Source: Limnohabitans sp. (GTDB lineage: Bacteria > Pseudomonadota > Gammaproteobacteria > Burkholderiales > Burkholderiaceae_C). From it: a stretch of 6,357 nt of DNA. Where the stretch lies: assembly GCA_024641725.1 (NCBI GenBank), contig JAHECM010000170.1, positions 1-6,357 of the forward strand, read 5' to 3'. Below the pieces are notes generated by a model. The model had not been told where the DNA came from and did no database searches. It worked only from the letters and a program-made list of their open reading frames with translations. This document shows positions 1 through 6,243 of the stretch, one piece after another; the stretch's first letter is position 1; every line of letters begins with the position of its first letter. Both the position numbers and the translations under genes were made by a program.

Positions 1-832
1 CATAGCCGCCTTGGTGCTGGCGTCCATCTTGCTGATCGCACGCTACGCCAAGGGGTTCATTGGCAACATTTCTGTGCTGCTGGGCATCGTGATCGGTGGC
101 GTGGTGGCTGCGGCCATGGGCCTGATGAGCTTCGACAAAGTCGGTAAAGCCGCTTGGTTTGACGTCGTGTTGCCCTTCCACTTTGGCACGCCCGTGTTCG
201 AGCCCGTGCTGATTTTGACCATGACGCTGGTCATGATCGTGGTGATGATCGAGTCCACCGGCATGTTCCTCGCTCTGGGCGAGATGACCGACAAAAAAGT
301 CGATCAAGCCGCGCTGACGCGTGGTCTGCGCACCGACGGCCTGGGCACCTTGATCGGTGGCATTTTCAACACCTTCCCCTACACCAGCTTTTCGCAAAAC
401 GTGGGCTTGGTCGCCGTCACTGGCGTCAAGAGCCGCTTTGTGTGCGTGGCTGGTGGCCTGATCCTGATCGCCTTGGGCTTGTTGCCCAAAATGGCGGCCT
501 TGATCGAGTCCCTGCCCACCGTGGTGCTGGGCGGCGCAGGCTTGGTGATGTTCGGCATGGTGGCCGCCACCGGCATCCGCATCTTGGGTGGCGTGGACTT
601 CAAGAACAACCGTTTCAACGCGCTGATCGTGGCCATCTCGGTCGGCGTGGGCATGATCCCGCTGATCGCCCCCAACTTCAAGCAGTGGATGCCGCACAAC
701 CTGCACCCGCTCATTGAGTCGGGCATCTTGTTGGCGTCCTTGTGCGCGGTGTTGCTGAACCTGTTTTTCAACGGTGCCAGCGCCAACGACCGCGACGCGA
801 TCGAAGCCGCCAAACAGGCTGAGGCGCACTGA
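1..832 (+). CDS. NCS2 family nucleobase:cation symporter, xanthine/urate permease-like (5' end outside window)
   Basis: This is the C-terminal 276 or so residues of an inner-membrane purine permease that takes up xanthine, urate or a related base with a cation. The reading frame is open from base 2 and runs to TGA at 830-832. Full-length members have roughly 430-500 residues, so about 40% is missing upstream. Several hydrophobic segments are visible. The family signature is present: QNVGLVAVTGVKSR with Gln at 395-397, preceded by FNTFPYTSFS. The Glu of the ESTG motif (251-253) and the Asp of RTDG (335-337) match the positions of the substrate-binding residues Glu272 and Asp304 of E. coli XanQ. 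The Asp-to-Gln spacing of 20 residues equals that of XanQ (Asp304, Gln324). The ESTG and FPYTxFSQNVG wording fits the xanthine/urate branch better than the uracil branch. The tail after the last membrane segment is short and charged. Exact substrate is inferred, not shown. Confidence 0.93.
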   Translation, partial: IAALVLASILLIARYAKGFIGNISVLLGIVIGGVVAAAMGLMSFDKVGKAAWFDVVLPFHFGTPVFEPVLILTMTLVMIVVMIESTGMFLALGEMTDKKVDQAALTRGLRTDGLGTLIGGIFNTFPYTSFSQNVGLVAVTGVKSRFVCVAGGLILIALGLLPKMAALIESLPTVVLGGAGLVMFGMVAATGIRILGGVDFKNNRFNALIVAISVGVGMIPLIAPNFKQWMPHNLHPLIESGILLASLCAVLLNLFFNGASANDRDAIEAAKQAEAH

Positions 833-854
833 GCCCGTTCGGCTTTGCCGGTAC

Positions 855-890
855 AAAAGGCCAACCCCGTGGGTTGGCCTTTTGCTTTTT
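855..890 (+). terminator. Rho-independent terminator after the NCS2 permease gene
   Basis: A perfect 13-bp stem, AAAAGGCCAACCC (855-867) with GGGTTGGCCTTTT (871-883), encloses a 3-nt loop CGT. The stem runs into a T-rich tract (TTTTGCTTTTT, 880-890). It starts 22 bp after the permease stop codon. The A run on the left arm means it may also stop transcription from the other side. It separates the permease transcript from maeB. Confidence 0.93.
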
Positions 891-953
891 ACAGGGGCGA
901 ATTCACGCCCCGAAGGCGGTGACAAATGGGTTACGCTAGAACCACTTAACGCT

Positions 954-998
954 CCCCCATACCACCCAGATACACCCAAATAAACCCGAGACACACCC
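954..998 (-). repeat. Phased ACCC repeats / G-quadruplex-type motif in the maeB leader
   Basis: On the + strand, ACCC recurs at 964, 974, 984 and 995, that is every 10-11 bases, after a CCCCC run at 954-958. On the - strand this gives five G runs. The runs of GGG or longer at 954-958, 965-967, 975-977 and 985-987 are separated by loops of 6, 7 and 7 nt, and a fifth run at 996-998 follows after 8 nt. The first four satisfy the usual G3+N1-7 pattern for a potential G-quadruplex in the maeB template strand. The corresponding mRNA leader is C/A-rich and nearly free of G. The pattern is seen directly; any function is inferred. Confidence 0.5.
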
Positions 999-1001
999 AT
1001 C

Positions 1002-3299
1002 ATGACCTCAGACCTCTCCCCCGCAGAACAAGCTTTGCGCGACGCCGCGCGTGACTACCACCGCTTTCCCTCACGCGGCAAAATTTCGGTCACCCCCACC
1101 AAGCCTTTGTCTAACCAACGCGACTTGTCGCTGGCCTACTCCCCTGGCGTGGCGTACCCCTGCCTGGACATTGAGGCCGACCCCAACAAAGCGTTTGACT
1201 TCACCTCGCGCGGTAACTTGGTGGCCGTCATCACCAACGGCACCGCCGTGCTGGGCTTGGGCGACATTGGCCCATTGGCGGCCAAGCCGGTCATGGAAGG
1301 CAAGGGCTGCTTGTTCAAAAAATTCGCGGGCATTGACGTGTTCGACATCGAGCTGGCCGAGCGCGACCCTGACAAGCTGGTCGAGATCATCGCCGCCATG
1401 GAGCCCACGCTGGGCGGCATCAACCTCGAAGACATCAAAGCCCCCGAGTGTTTCTACATTGAGAAGAAACTGCGCGAGCGCATGAATATTCCGGTCTTCC
1501 ACGACGACCAGCACGGCACGGCCATCATCGCCTCGGCCGCCATGCTCAACGGCCTGGAGCTGGTGGGCAAAGCCATCGGCGGCGTCAAGGTGGCGGTGTC
1601 GGGTGCCGGTGCCGCCGCACTGGCCTGCCTGGACGTGATGGTGGGCTTGGGTGTGCAGACGCAAAACATTTTTGTTTGCGACTCCAAAGGCGTGATTTAC
1701 GAAGGCCGCCCCGGCGGTTACGACGAGTCCAAAGCCCGCTACGCCCAAAAGACCGACGCCCGCACCCTGGCCGATGCGGTCAATGGTGCCGACGTGTTCC
1801 TTGGCTGCTCGGCCCCCGGCGTGATGACGGTGAACATGATCAAGACCATGGCGCGTGACCCGATCATCTTGGCGCTGGCCAACCCCGAGCCCGAGATCCG
1901 ACCCGAACTGGCCAAGGCGGCCCGCCCGGACTGCATCATCGCCACGGGTCGCTCGGACTACCCCAACCAAGTCAACAACGTCCTGTGCTTTCCCTACATC
2001 TTCCGGGGGGCGCTGGACTGCGGCGCGACCAAGATCACCGAAGCCATGAAACTGGCCTGCGTGCGCCAGATCGCCGACCTGGCCAAGGCCGACATCAGCG
2101 AAGAAGTGGCCAGCGCCTACGCTGGCAAAGAGCTGTCTTTTGGGCGCGACTACATCATCCCCACGCCGTTTGACTCGCGCCTGATCATGCGCATTGCCCC
2201 CGCCGTGGCCCAGGCCGCCGCCGACTCCGGCGTGGCCACGCGCCCAATAACCGACATGGACGCTTACCGCCAGCAGTTGCAAAGCTTTGTCACGCAAACC
2301 GGTTTGCTGATGCGCCCCATCTTCAACGCGGCCAAGGCCGTGGCGCAGGACAACAAGCGTGTGGCCTACGCCGACGGCGAGGACGAACGCGCCCTGCGCG
2401 CCGCGCAAATGGCCATTGACGACAAGCTGGCCCACCCCATCTTGATCGGCCGCCCCGCCGTCATCGCTGCCCGCATCGAAAAAGCCGGTCTGCGCATGCG
2501 CCTGGGTGTGGACGTGGACAACGTCAACCCCGAAGACGACCCCCGCTTTCGCCAGTACTGGGAGCACTACCACCTGCTGATGAAGCGCAACGGCGCTTCG
2601 CCCGACGTGGCCAAGGCGGCGGTGCGCCGCTCCAACACCATCATCGGCTCGCTGATGGTGGCGCTGGGTGACGCCGACGCCCTGATCTGCGGCCTGGCGG
2701 GCAACTACATGACGCACTTGGAGCGCATCGACAGCATCTTGGGCAAACGCCCGGGCGTGAGCAATTACGCGGCAGTCAACGCCATCATGTCCGACCGTGG
2801 GCCGCTGTTCATCACCGACACCTATGTGCAAGAAGACCCCAGCGCCGAACAATTGGCAGAAATCGCGGCCATGGCAGCCCAAGAGATCGAGCGCTTTGGC
2901 ATCGTGCCCAAGGTGGCTTTTCTCTCGCATTCGAGTTACGGCTCGTCCAAACGGGCCTCCGCCCGCAAGATGCGCTTGGCGCGTGACCTGTTTGTGGCGC
3001 AGCACCCTGACATCGAGTGCGACGGCGAATTGCACGGCGACGCGGCCCTGCAGCCCGAAATCCGCAACGCCTACATGGAAGACAGCACGCTGAGCGGCTC
3101 GGCCAACTTGTTGGTGTGCCCCAACCTGGACGCGGCCAACATTTTGTACAACGTGCTCAAGACCACCACCAGTGGCGGCGTGACGGTGGGCCCGGTGCTG
3201 ATGGGCACGTCGGCCTCGGCGCACATCTTGACGCCAGCGGCCACCGTGCGCCGCGTGCTCAACATGACGGCACTGGCCGTGGCCTGCGCCCAAAAATGA
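1002..3299 (+). CDS. maeB: NADP-type malic enzyme with C-terminal phosphotransacetylase-like domain (MaeB)
   Basis: Cytosolic enzyme that oxidatively decarboxylates malate to pyruvate and CO2 with reduction of NAD(P)+, linking the TCA cycle to pyruvate and NADPH supply. The 765 residues match the usual MaeB length of about 760. The malic N-terminal domain spans about 18-151: AYSPGVA with the likely catalytic Tyr46, and KPVMEGKG with the likely catalytic Lys95. Metal-binding acidic residues are probably Glu143-Asp144 (NLEDIKAPEC) and Asp168-Asp169 (FHDDQHGTA). The nucleotide-binding domain (about 163-400) has a GxGxxA loop at 201-206. Residues from about 430 to 765 form a Pta-like domain, which in studied MaeB enzymes is regulatory (acetyl-CoA sensing) rather than a working transacetylase. 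The ATG at 1002 gives the conserved N-terminus directly, although no clear Shine-Dalgarno sequence precedes it. The gene is bounded by a terminator upstream and a long hairpin downstream, so it is probably transcribed alone. NADP rather than NAD preference is taken from the family and not read from residues. Confidence 0.96.
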   Translation: MTSDLSPAEQALRDAARDYHRFPSRGKISVTPTKPLSNQRDLSLAYSPGVAYPCLDIEADPNKAFDFTSRGNLVAVITNGTAVLGLGDIGPLAAKPVMEGKGCLFKKFAGIDVFDIELAERDPDKLVEIIAAMEPTLGGINLEDIKAPECFYIEKKLRERMNIPVFHDDQHGTAIIASAAMLNGLELVGKAIGGVKVAVSGAGAAALACLDVMVGLGVQTQNIFVCDSKGVIYEGRPGGYDESKARYAQKTDARTLADAVNGADVFLGCSAPGVMTVNMIKTMARDPIILALANPEPEIRPELAKAARPDCIIATGRSDYPNQVNNVLCFPYIFRGALDCGATKITEAMKLACVRQIADLAKADISEEVASAYAGKELSFGRDYIIPTPFDSRLIMRIAPAVAQAAADSGVATRPITDMDAYRQQLQSFVTQTGLLMRPIFNAAKAVAQDNKRVAYADGEDERALRAAQMAIDDKLAHPILIGRPAVIAARIEKAGLRMRLGVDVDNVNPEDDPRFRQYWEHYHLLMKRNGASPDVAKAAVRRSNTIIGSLMVALGDADALICGLAGNYMTHLERIDSILGKRPGVSNYAAVNAIMSDRGPLFITDTYVQEDPSAEQLAEIAAMAAQEIERFGIVPKVAFLSHSSYGSSKRASARKMRLARDLFVAQHPDIECDGELHGDAALQPEIRNAYMEDSTLSGSANLLVCPNLDAANILYNVLKTTTSGGVTVGPVLMGTSASAHILTPAATVRRVLNMTALAVACAQK

Positions 3300-3307
3300 G
3301 GCCAACT

Positions 3308-3350
3308 CCCCAAGCTGGTGCACCCCTTGGGGTGTTGCACCAGCTTGGGG
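3308..3350 (+). terminator. Long hairpin after maeB, possible terminator without a U tract
   Basis: A perfect 15-bp stem, CCCCAAGCTGGTGCA (3308-3322) with TGCACCAGCTTGGGG (3336-3350), has a 13-nt loop. It starts 8 bp after the maeB stop codon. The following bases (GTGTCGCGTG) contain no T run, so it is not a canonical intrinsic terminator. It may stop transcription inefficiently, work with Rho, or protect the mRNA 3' end. The loop can itself pair (CCCC 3323-3326 with GGGG 3329-3332), which allows alternative folds. Confidence 0.6.
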
Positions 3351-3359
3351 GTGTCGCGT

Positions 3360-3424
3360 GACCTGACCTGGCGACCAGTCCTGACGACCTGACCTGACGA
3401 TCCGACCCGATCAATGGCGTCAGG
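3360..3424. repeat. CCTGAC repeat cluster upstream of the ABC importer operon
   Basis: The hexamer CCTGAC occurs four times on the + strand (3362-3367, 3380-3385, 3388-3393, 3393-3398) and once inverted as GTCAGG (3419-3424). The larger unit GACCTGACCTG occurs twice (3360-3370 and 3386-3396), 26 bp apart, and CTGACGA occurs twice (3381-3387, 3394-3400). The cluster sits just upstream of a -10-like box, so it could be a set of operator half-sites. It could equally be a product of slippage. Confidence 0.5.
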
Positions 3425-3439
3425 GGCATCGCTGATAAT
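3411..3439 (+). promoter_or_regulatory. Candidate promoter of the ABC importer operon
   Basis: GATAAT at 3434-3439 matches five of six bases of the sigma-70 -10 consensus. With a 17-bp spacer the -35 position would be TCAATG (3411-3416), a poor match, so an activator would be needed if this promoter is real. Transcription would start near 3446, leaving a leader of about 48 nt before the substrate-binding protein gene. Confidence 0.35.
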
Positions 3440-3483
3440 CGGCACCGAACTTGCTTGAGCCAGTTCACCGTTTACCAGCCCTC

Positions 3484-3488
3484 AGGAG
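3484..3488 (+). promoter_or_regulatory. Ribosome binding site that fixes the start of the substrate-binding protein
   Basis: AGGAG lies 5 nt before the ATG at 3494. It supports that ATG over the in-frame TTG at 3455. The ATG is also the codon that places Lys-Arg at the front of a normal signal peptide. Confidence 0.85.
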
Positions 3489-3493
3489 CATCC

Positions 3494-4528
3494 ATGCACA
3501 AGCGTTTCTTTGTCCAAGCAGCCACCGCCGTGGTCGTTGCAGCCGCCTTTGGCAGCGTCCAAGCCCAAACCACCCCCATCAAATTCCAGCTCGACTGGCG
3601 CTTTGAGGGGCCATCCGCCTTCTTTTTGCAGCCTGTGGCCAAGGGCTATTTCAAGGACGCCAAGCTCGACGTGACCGTGGACGCGGGCAACGGCTCGGGC
3701 GGTGCGGTGACGCGCGTGGCCTCGGGCACCTACGACCTGGGCTTTGCCGACCTGGCCGCCCTGATGGAGTTCCACGCCAACAACCCCGACGCGCCCAACA
3801 AGCCCGTGGCCGTCATGATGGTCTACAACAACACGCCCGCGTCGGTCATGGCGCTCAAAAAATCGGGCATCAAAACCCCGGCTGACCTGGCTGGCAAAAA
3901 GCTGGGGGCACCGGTCTTTGACGCAGGCCGCCGCGCCTTCCCCATCTTTGCCAAGGCCAACGCCGTGGGCAACGTGGCCTGGACCGCGATGGACCCGCCC
4001 CTGCGTGAAACCATGCTGGTGCGCGGCGACGTGGACGCCATCACTGGCTTCACCTTCACTTCGCTGCTGAACATTGAGGCGCGTGGCGTCAAGGCCGACG
4101 ACGTGGTGGTGCTGCCCTACCCCGACTACGGCGTCAAACTGTATGGCAACGCCATCATCGCTTCGCCCAAAATCATCAAAGAAAACCCAGCCGCTGTGAA
4201 AGCCTTTTTGGCCGCCTTCACCAAGGGTGCCAAAGACGTGATCACCGACCCGGCCAAAGCGATTGAGACCGTCAAGGCCCGCGACGGCATCATCAACGTG
4301 CCGCTGGAAACCCGCCGCCTGCAACTGGCCATTGACACCGTGATCAACAGCCCCGACGCCCGCGCCGAAGGCTTTGGCCAAGTCAAAGGCCCGCGCCTGA
4401 GCCTGATGGCCTCGCAAGTGTCGGACGCCTTCAACACCAAGACCCGCGTGAAAGCCGACGACATCTGGAACGGCTCCTTTTTGCCCACAGCCAAAGAGCT
4501 GGACATCCTGCCCAAGCCCAAGAAGTAA
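3494..4528 (+). CDS. ABC importer periplasmic substrate-binding protein, NMT1/THI5-like (NitT/TauT type)
   Basis: Periplasmic receptor that captures a small solute and delivers it to the ATPase and permease encoded just downstream. It has 344 residues, typical for the family. A Sec signal peptide is clear: MHKR, a hydrophobic core at about residues 9-19, then SVQA with cleavage expected after Ala24, giving mature QTTPIKF. There is no lipobox Cys. The mature protein starts with the usual pattern of this family: FQLDWRFEG (31-39), VAKGYF (48-53), GSGGAVTRVASGTYDLGFAD (67-86). The second lobe contains KTPADLAGKKLGAP (127-140) and VRGDVDAITGF (176-186). DWRFEG replaces the DWxPN seen in many pyrimidine-precursor (ThiY-like) binding proteins, so that substrate class is not supported. 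Known relatives bind nitrate, sulfonates, taurine, pyrimidines or aromatics, and the ligand here cannot be named. First gene of a three-gene operon. Confidence 0.92.
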   Translation: MHKRFFVQAATAVVVAAAFGSVQAQTTPIKFQLDWRFEGPSAFFLQPVAKGYFKDAKLDVTVDAGNGSGGAVTRVASGTYDLGFADLAALMEFHANNPDAPNKPVAVMMVYNNTPASVMALKKSGIKTPADLAGKKLGAPVFDAGRRAFPIFAKANAVGNVAWTAMDPPLRETMLVRGDVDAITGFTFTSLLNIEARGVKADDVVVLPYPDYGVKLYGNAIIASPKIIKENPAAVKAFLAAFTKGAKDVITDPAKAIETVKARDGIINVPLETRRLQLAIDTVINSPDARAEGFGQVKGPRLSLMASQVSDAFNTKTRVKADDIWNGSFLPTAKELDILPKPKK

Positions 4529-4555
4529 AAGCCAGGCCGCACCCGCGGCCGGCTT
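4529..4555 (+). other. Intercistronic hairpin 1 between binding-protein and ATPase genes
   Basis: The structure begins immediately after the TAA stop codon. AAGCC plus GGCCGC (4529-4533 and 4535-4540) pairs with GCGGCC plus GGCTT (4545-4550 and 4551-4555), around a 4-nt loop and with one bulged A at 4534. That gives 11 base pairs, mostly G-C. No T tract follows, so it reads as a pause or mRNA-protecting element rather than a full terminator. Confidence 0.6.
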
Positions 4556-4563
4556 GTCCAACG

Positions 4564-4583
4564 CACGGGCCAGCCGGCCCGTG
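4564..4583 (+). other. Intercistronic hairpin 2 between binding-protein and ATPase genes
   Basis: CACGGGCC (4564-4571) pairs perfectly with GGCCCGTG (4576-4583) across an AGCC loop, followed only by TTT. It lies 26 nt before the ATPase start. With hairpin 1 it could lower expression of the ATPase and permease relative to the binding protein, as is common in importer operons. That role is inferred. Confidence 0.6.
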
Positions 4584-4609
4584 TTTGAACCTGCGCAAAG
4601 AGTTTCACC

Positions 4610-5428
4610 ATGTCCCAAGACGCGTTCGTTGACTTTCAAAATGTCTGGCTGGCCTACAACGACGAGTTGTTGGCACAAAACCACTTTGCGGTGGAAGACA
4701 TCAACCTTCAGGTCAAGCAAGGCGAGTTCATCGCCATCGTCGGCCCCTCGGGCTGCGGCAAATCGACCTTCATGAAGCTGACCACGGGCCTCAAAATGCC
4801 CAGCAAGGGCCGCATCCTGATCGATGGCCAGCCGGTCACCGGGCCGCTCAAAATCAGCGGCATGGCCTTCCAAGCCCCGTCACTGCTGCCCTGGCGCACC
4901 ACGCTCGACAACGTGCTGCTGCCCCTGGAGATCGTGGAGCCCTACCGCACCAACTTCAAGCAAAAGAAGGCCGAATACGTCGAACGCGCCCGCACACTGC
5001 TGCAGACGGTGGGCTTGGGTGGCTACGAAGACAAGTTCCCCTGGCAACTGTCGGGCGGCATGCAGCAACGCGCCAGCATCTGCCGCGCCTTGATCCACGA
5101 GCCCAAAATGCTGCTGCTCGACGAGCCCTTTGGCGCGCTCGACGCCTTCACCCGCGAGGAGCTCTGGTGCATCTTGCGCGACCTGTGGACCGCGCAAAAG
5201 TTCAACGTCATTTTGGTCACCCACGACCTGCGCGAATCGGTCTTTTTGGCCGACACGGTGTACGTGATGAGCAAGAGCCCAGGCCGCTTTGTGGTCAAGC
5301 GTGAGATTGATTTGCCCCGCCCACGCGACCTGGAAATCACCTACACCCCCGAGTTCACCCACATCGTGCAGGAGCTGCGGGGCCACATTGGCGCCATGCG
5401 CAAGCCAGGCAGCACGAGCCAACCCTGA
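4610..5428 (+). CDS. ABC importer ATP-binding protein (NitT/TauT, SsuB/TauB-like)
   Basis: Cytoplasmic ATPase subunit that powers uptake through the permease encoded next to it. At 272 residues it has the family's usual length and carries every expected motif. Walker A is GPSGCGKS (45-52), and the Q-loop is Gln88 in MAFQAPSLLPWRTTLDNV. The signature is LSGGMQQR (147-154), Walker B MLLLDEP (167-173) with catalytic Glu172, the D-loop GALD (175-178) and the switch His205 (VTHD). LLPWRTTLDNV and THDLRESVFLAD are typical of the SsuB/TauB/NrtD group of importers. The C-terminal tail has no separate regulatory domain. The ATG at 4610 is preceded by a weak AAAGAG ribosome site. It lies 81 bp after the binding-protein gene and 14 bp before the permease gene. 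Substrate is unassigned. Confidence 0.94.
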   Translation: MSQDAFVDFQNVWLAYNDELLAQNHFAVEDINLQVKQGEFIAIVGPSGCGKSTFMKLTTGLKMPSKGRILIDGQPVTGPLKISGMAFQAPSLLPWRTTLDNVLLPLEIVEPYRTNFKQKKAEYVERARTLLQTVGLGGYEDKFPWQLSGGMQQRASICRALIHEPKMLLLDEPFGALDAFTREELWCILRDLWTAQKFNVILVTHDLRESVFLADTVYVMSKSPGRFVVKREIDLPRPRDLEITYTPEFTHIVQELRGHIGAMRKPGSTSQP

Positions 5429-5442
5429 TCGAGAGCCCCCAC

Positions 5443-6210
5443 ATGCAACAAAAAACACTGGAACGCTGGGCCCCTTGGGCATTGCTGGTCGCCAGCATCT
5501 TGGTCTGGGAGGTGCTGTGCCGCGCCTTCCACGTCTCGGAATTCGTCTTTCCCAGCCCGTCCCGCATCGCGCAACAAACCATCGAGTTCAGCGACGTGAT
5601 CGCCGCCCACGCTTGGCGCACCTTTTGGGTGACCATGGTCGGCTTTGGCATTGCCATTGTGGTGGGGGTGCTGCTGGGCTTTGTGATTGGCAGCTCGCGC
5701 CTGGCCTACGCCGCCGTGTACCCGCTCATGACCGCCTTCAACGCCCTGCCCAAAGCCGCATTTGTGCCGATTTTGGTGGTGTGGTTCGGCATTGGCGTGG
5801 GCCCGGCCATCTTGACCGCCTTTCTCATCAGCTTTTTCCCGATCATGGTCAACATCGCCACCGGCCTGGCCACCTTGGAGCCCGAGCTCGAAGACGTGCT
5901 GCGCGTGCTGGGCGCCAAGCGCTGGGACGTGCTGGTCAAAGTCGGCTTGCCGCGCTCCATGCCCTACTTTTACGGTTCGCTCAAAGTCGCCATCACGTTG
6001 GCCTTTGTGGGCACCACCGTGTCAGAGATGACCGCCGCCAACGAGGGCATTGGCTACTTGCTGATCTCTGCGGGCTCGGCCATGCAAATGGGCCTGGCGT
6101 TTTCGGGGCTGGTGGTGGTGGGGGCCATGGCCATGGTCATGTACGAGCTGTTCAGCGCCATAGAAAAACACACCACCGGCTGGGCGCATCGCGGCTCGCA
6201 GGGCGAATAA
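5443..6210 (+). CDS. ABC importer permease (NitT/TauT, SsuC/TauC-like)
   Basis: Inner-membrane channel subunit, expected to act as a homodimer with two copies of the ATPase. The 255 residues hold about six hydrophobic segments, near 12-28, 61-82, 104-118, 120-140, 180-200 and 214-236. The cytoplasmic coupling loop typical of binding-protein-dependent permeases is clear: EDVLRVLGAKRWDVLVKVGL followed by Pro170 (150-170). It keeps the conserved Gly157 and the closing LP that docks on the ATPase. FPSPSRI (36-42) and NALPKAAFVPILVVWFG (100-116) are hallmarks of the SsuC/TauC/NrtB group. The ATG at 5443 follows the ATPase stop by 14 bp, suggesting coupled translation, although only a weak GAG precedes it. 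No terminator is visible after the stop. The tRNA promoter begins within about 20 bp instead. Confidence 0.94.
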   Translation: MQQKTLERWAPWALLVASILVWEVLCRAFHVSEFVFPSPSRIAQQTIEFSDVIAAHAWRTFWVTMVGFGIAIVVGVLLGFVIGSSRLAYAAVYPLMTAFNALPKAAFVPILVVWFGIGVGPAILTAFLISFFPIMVNIATGLATLEPELEDVLRVLGAKRWDVLVKVGLPRSMPYFYGSLKVAITLAFVGTTVSEMTAANEGIGYLLISAGSAMQMGLAFSGLVVVGAMAMVMYELFSAIEKHTTGWAHRGSQGE

Positions 6211-6228
6211 AAGGAGCGCCGAAGGCGT

Positions 6229-6234
6229 TACAAT
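6229..6234 (+). promoter_or_regulatory. -10 box of the tRNA-Ser promoter
   Basis: TACAAT matches five of six consensus bases and sits 9 bp before the first base of the tRNA. The -35 position at a 17-bp spacer (6206-6211) is AATAAA, overlapping the permease stop codon, a weak match. The bases between the -10 box and the expected start (CGCGGC) are all G or C, the kind of discriminator seen at stable-RNA promoters under stringent control. The 5' leader would be only a few nucleotides. Confidence 0.6.
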
Positions 6235-6243
6235 CGCGGCACC

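Noticed and set aside
919..949. Possible sigma-70 promoter for maeB (GTGACA at 919-924 with ACTTAA at 944-949, or TACGCT at 932-937)
   Set aside because: The first pair has a 19-bp spacer and a poor -10 box, and the second has no -35 match. A promoter must exist in 891-1001, but I cannot place it.
1071..3323. A 750-codon open frame on the - strand opposite maeB
   Set aside because: It mirrors the codon-position bias of maeB. Its translation is rich in His, Gly, Val, Ala and Gln with no recognisable domain, while maeB is a full-length match to a known family.
3455..3493. Upstream TTG start giving 13 extra residues on the binding protein
   Set aside because: No ribosome site precedes it, it would bury the signal peptide behind a polar stretch, and AGGAG stands correctly placed before the ATG at 3494.
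3482..4873. A 463-codon open frame on the - strand across the binding-protein and ATPase genes
   Set aside because: It spans two well-supported genes and their intergenic hairpins, and it has the same compositional bias as other antisense frames here.
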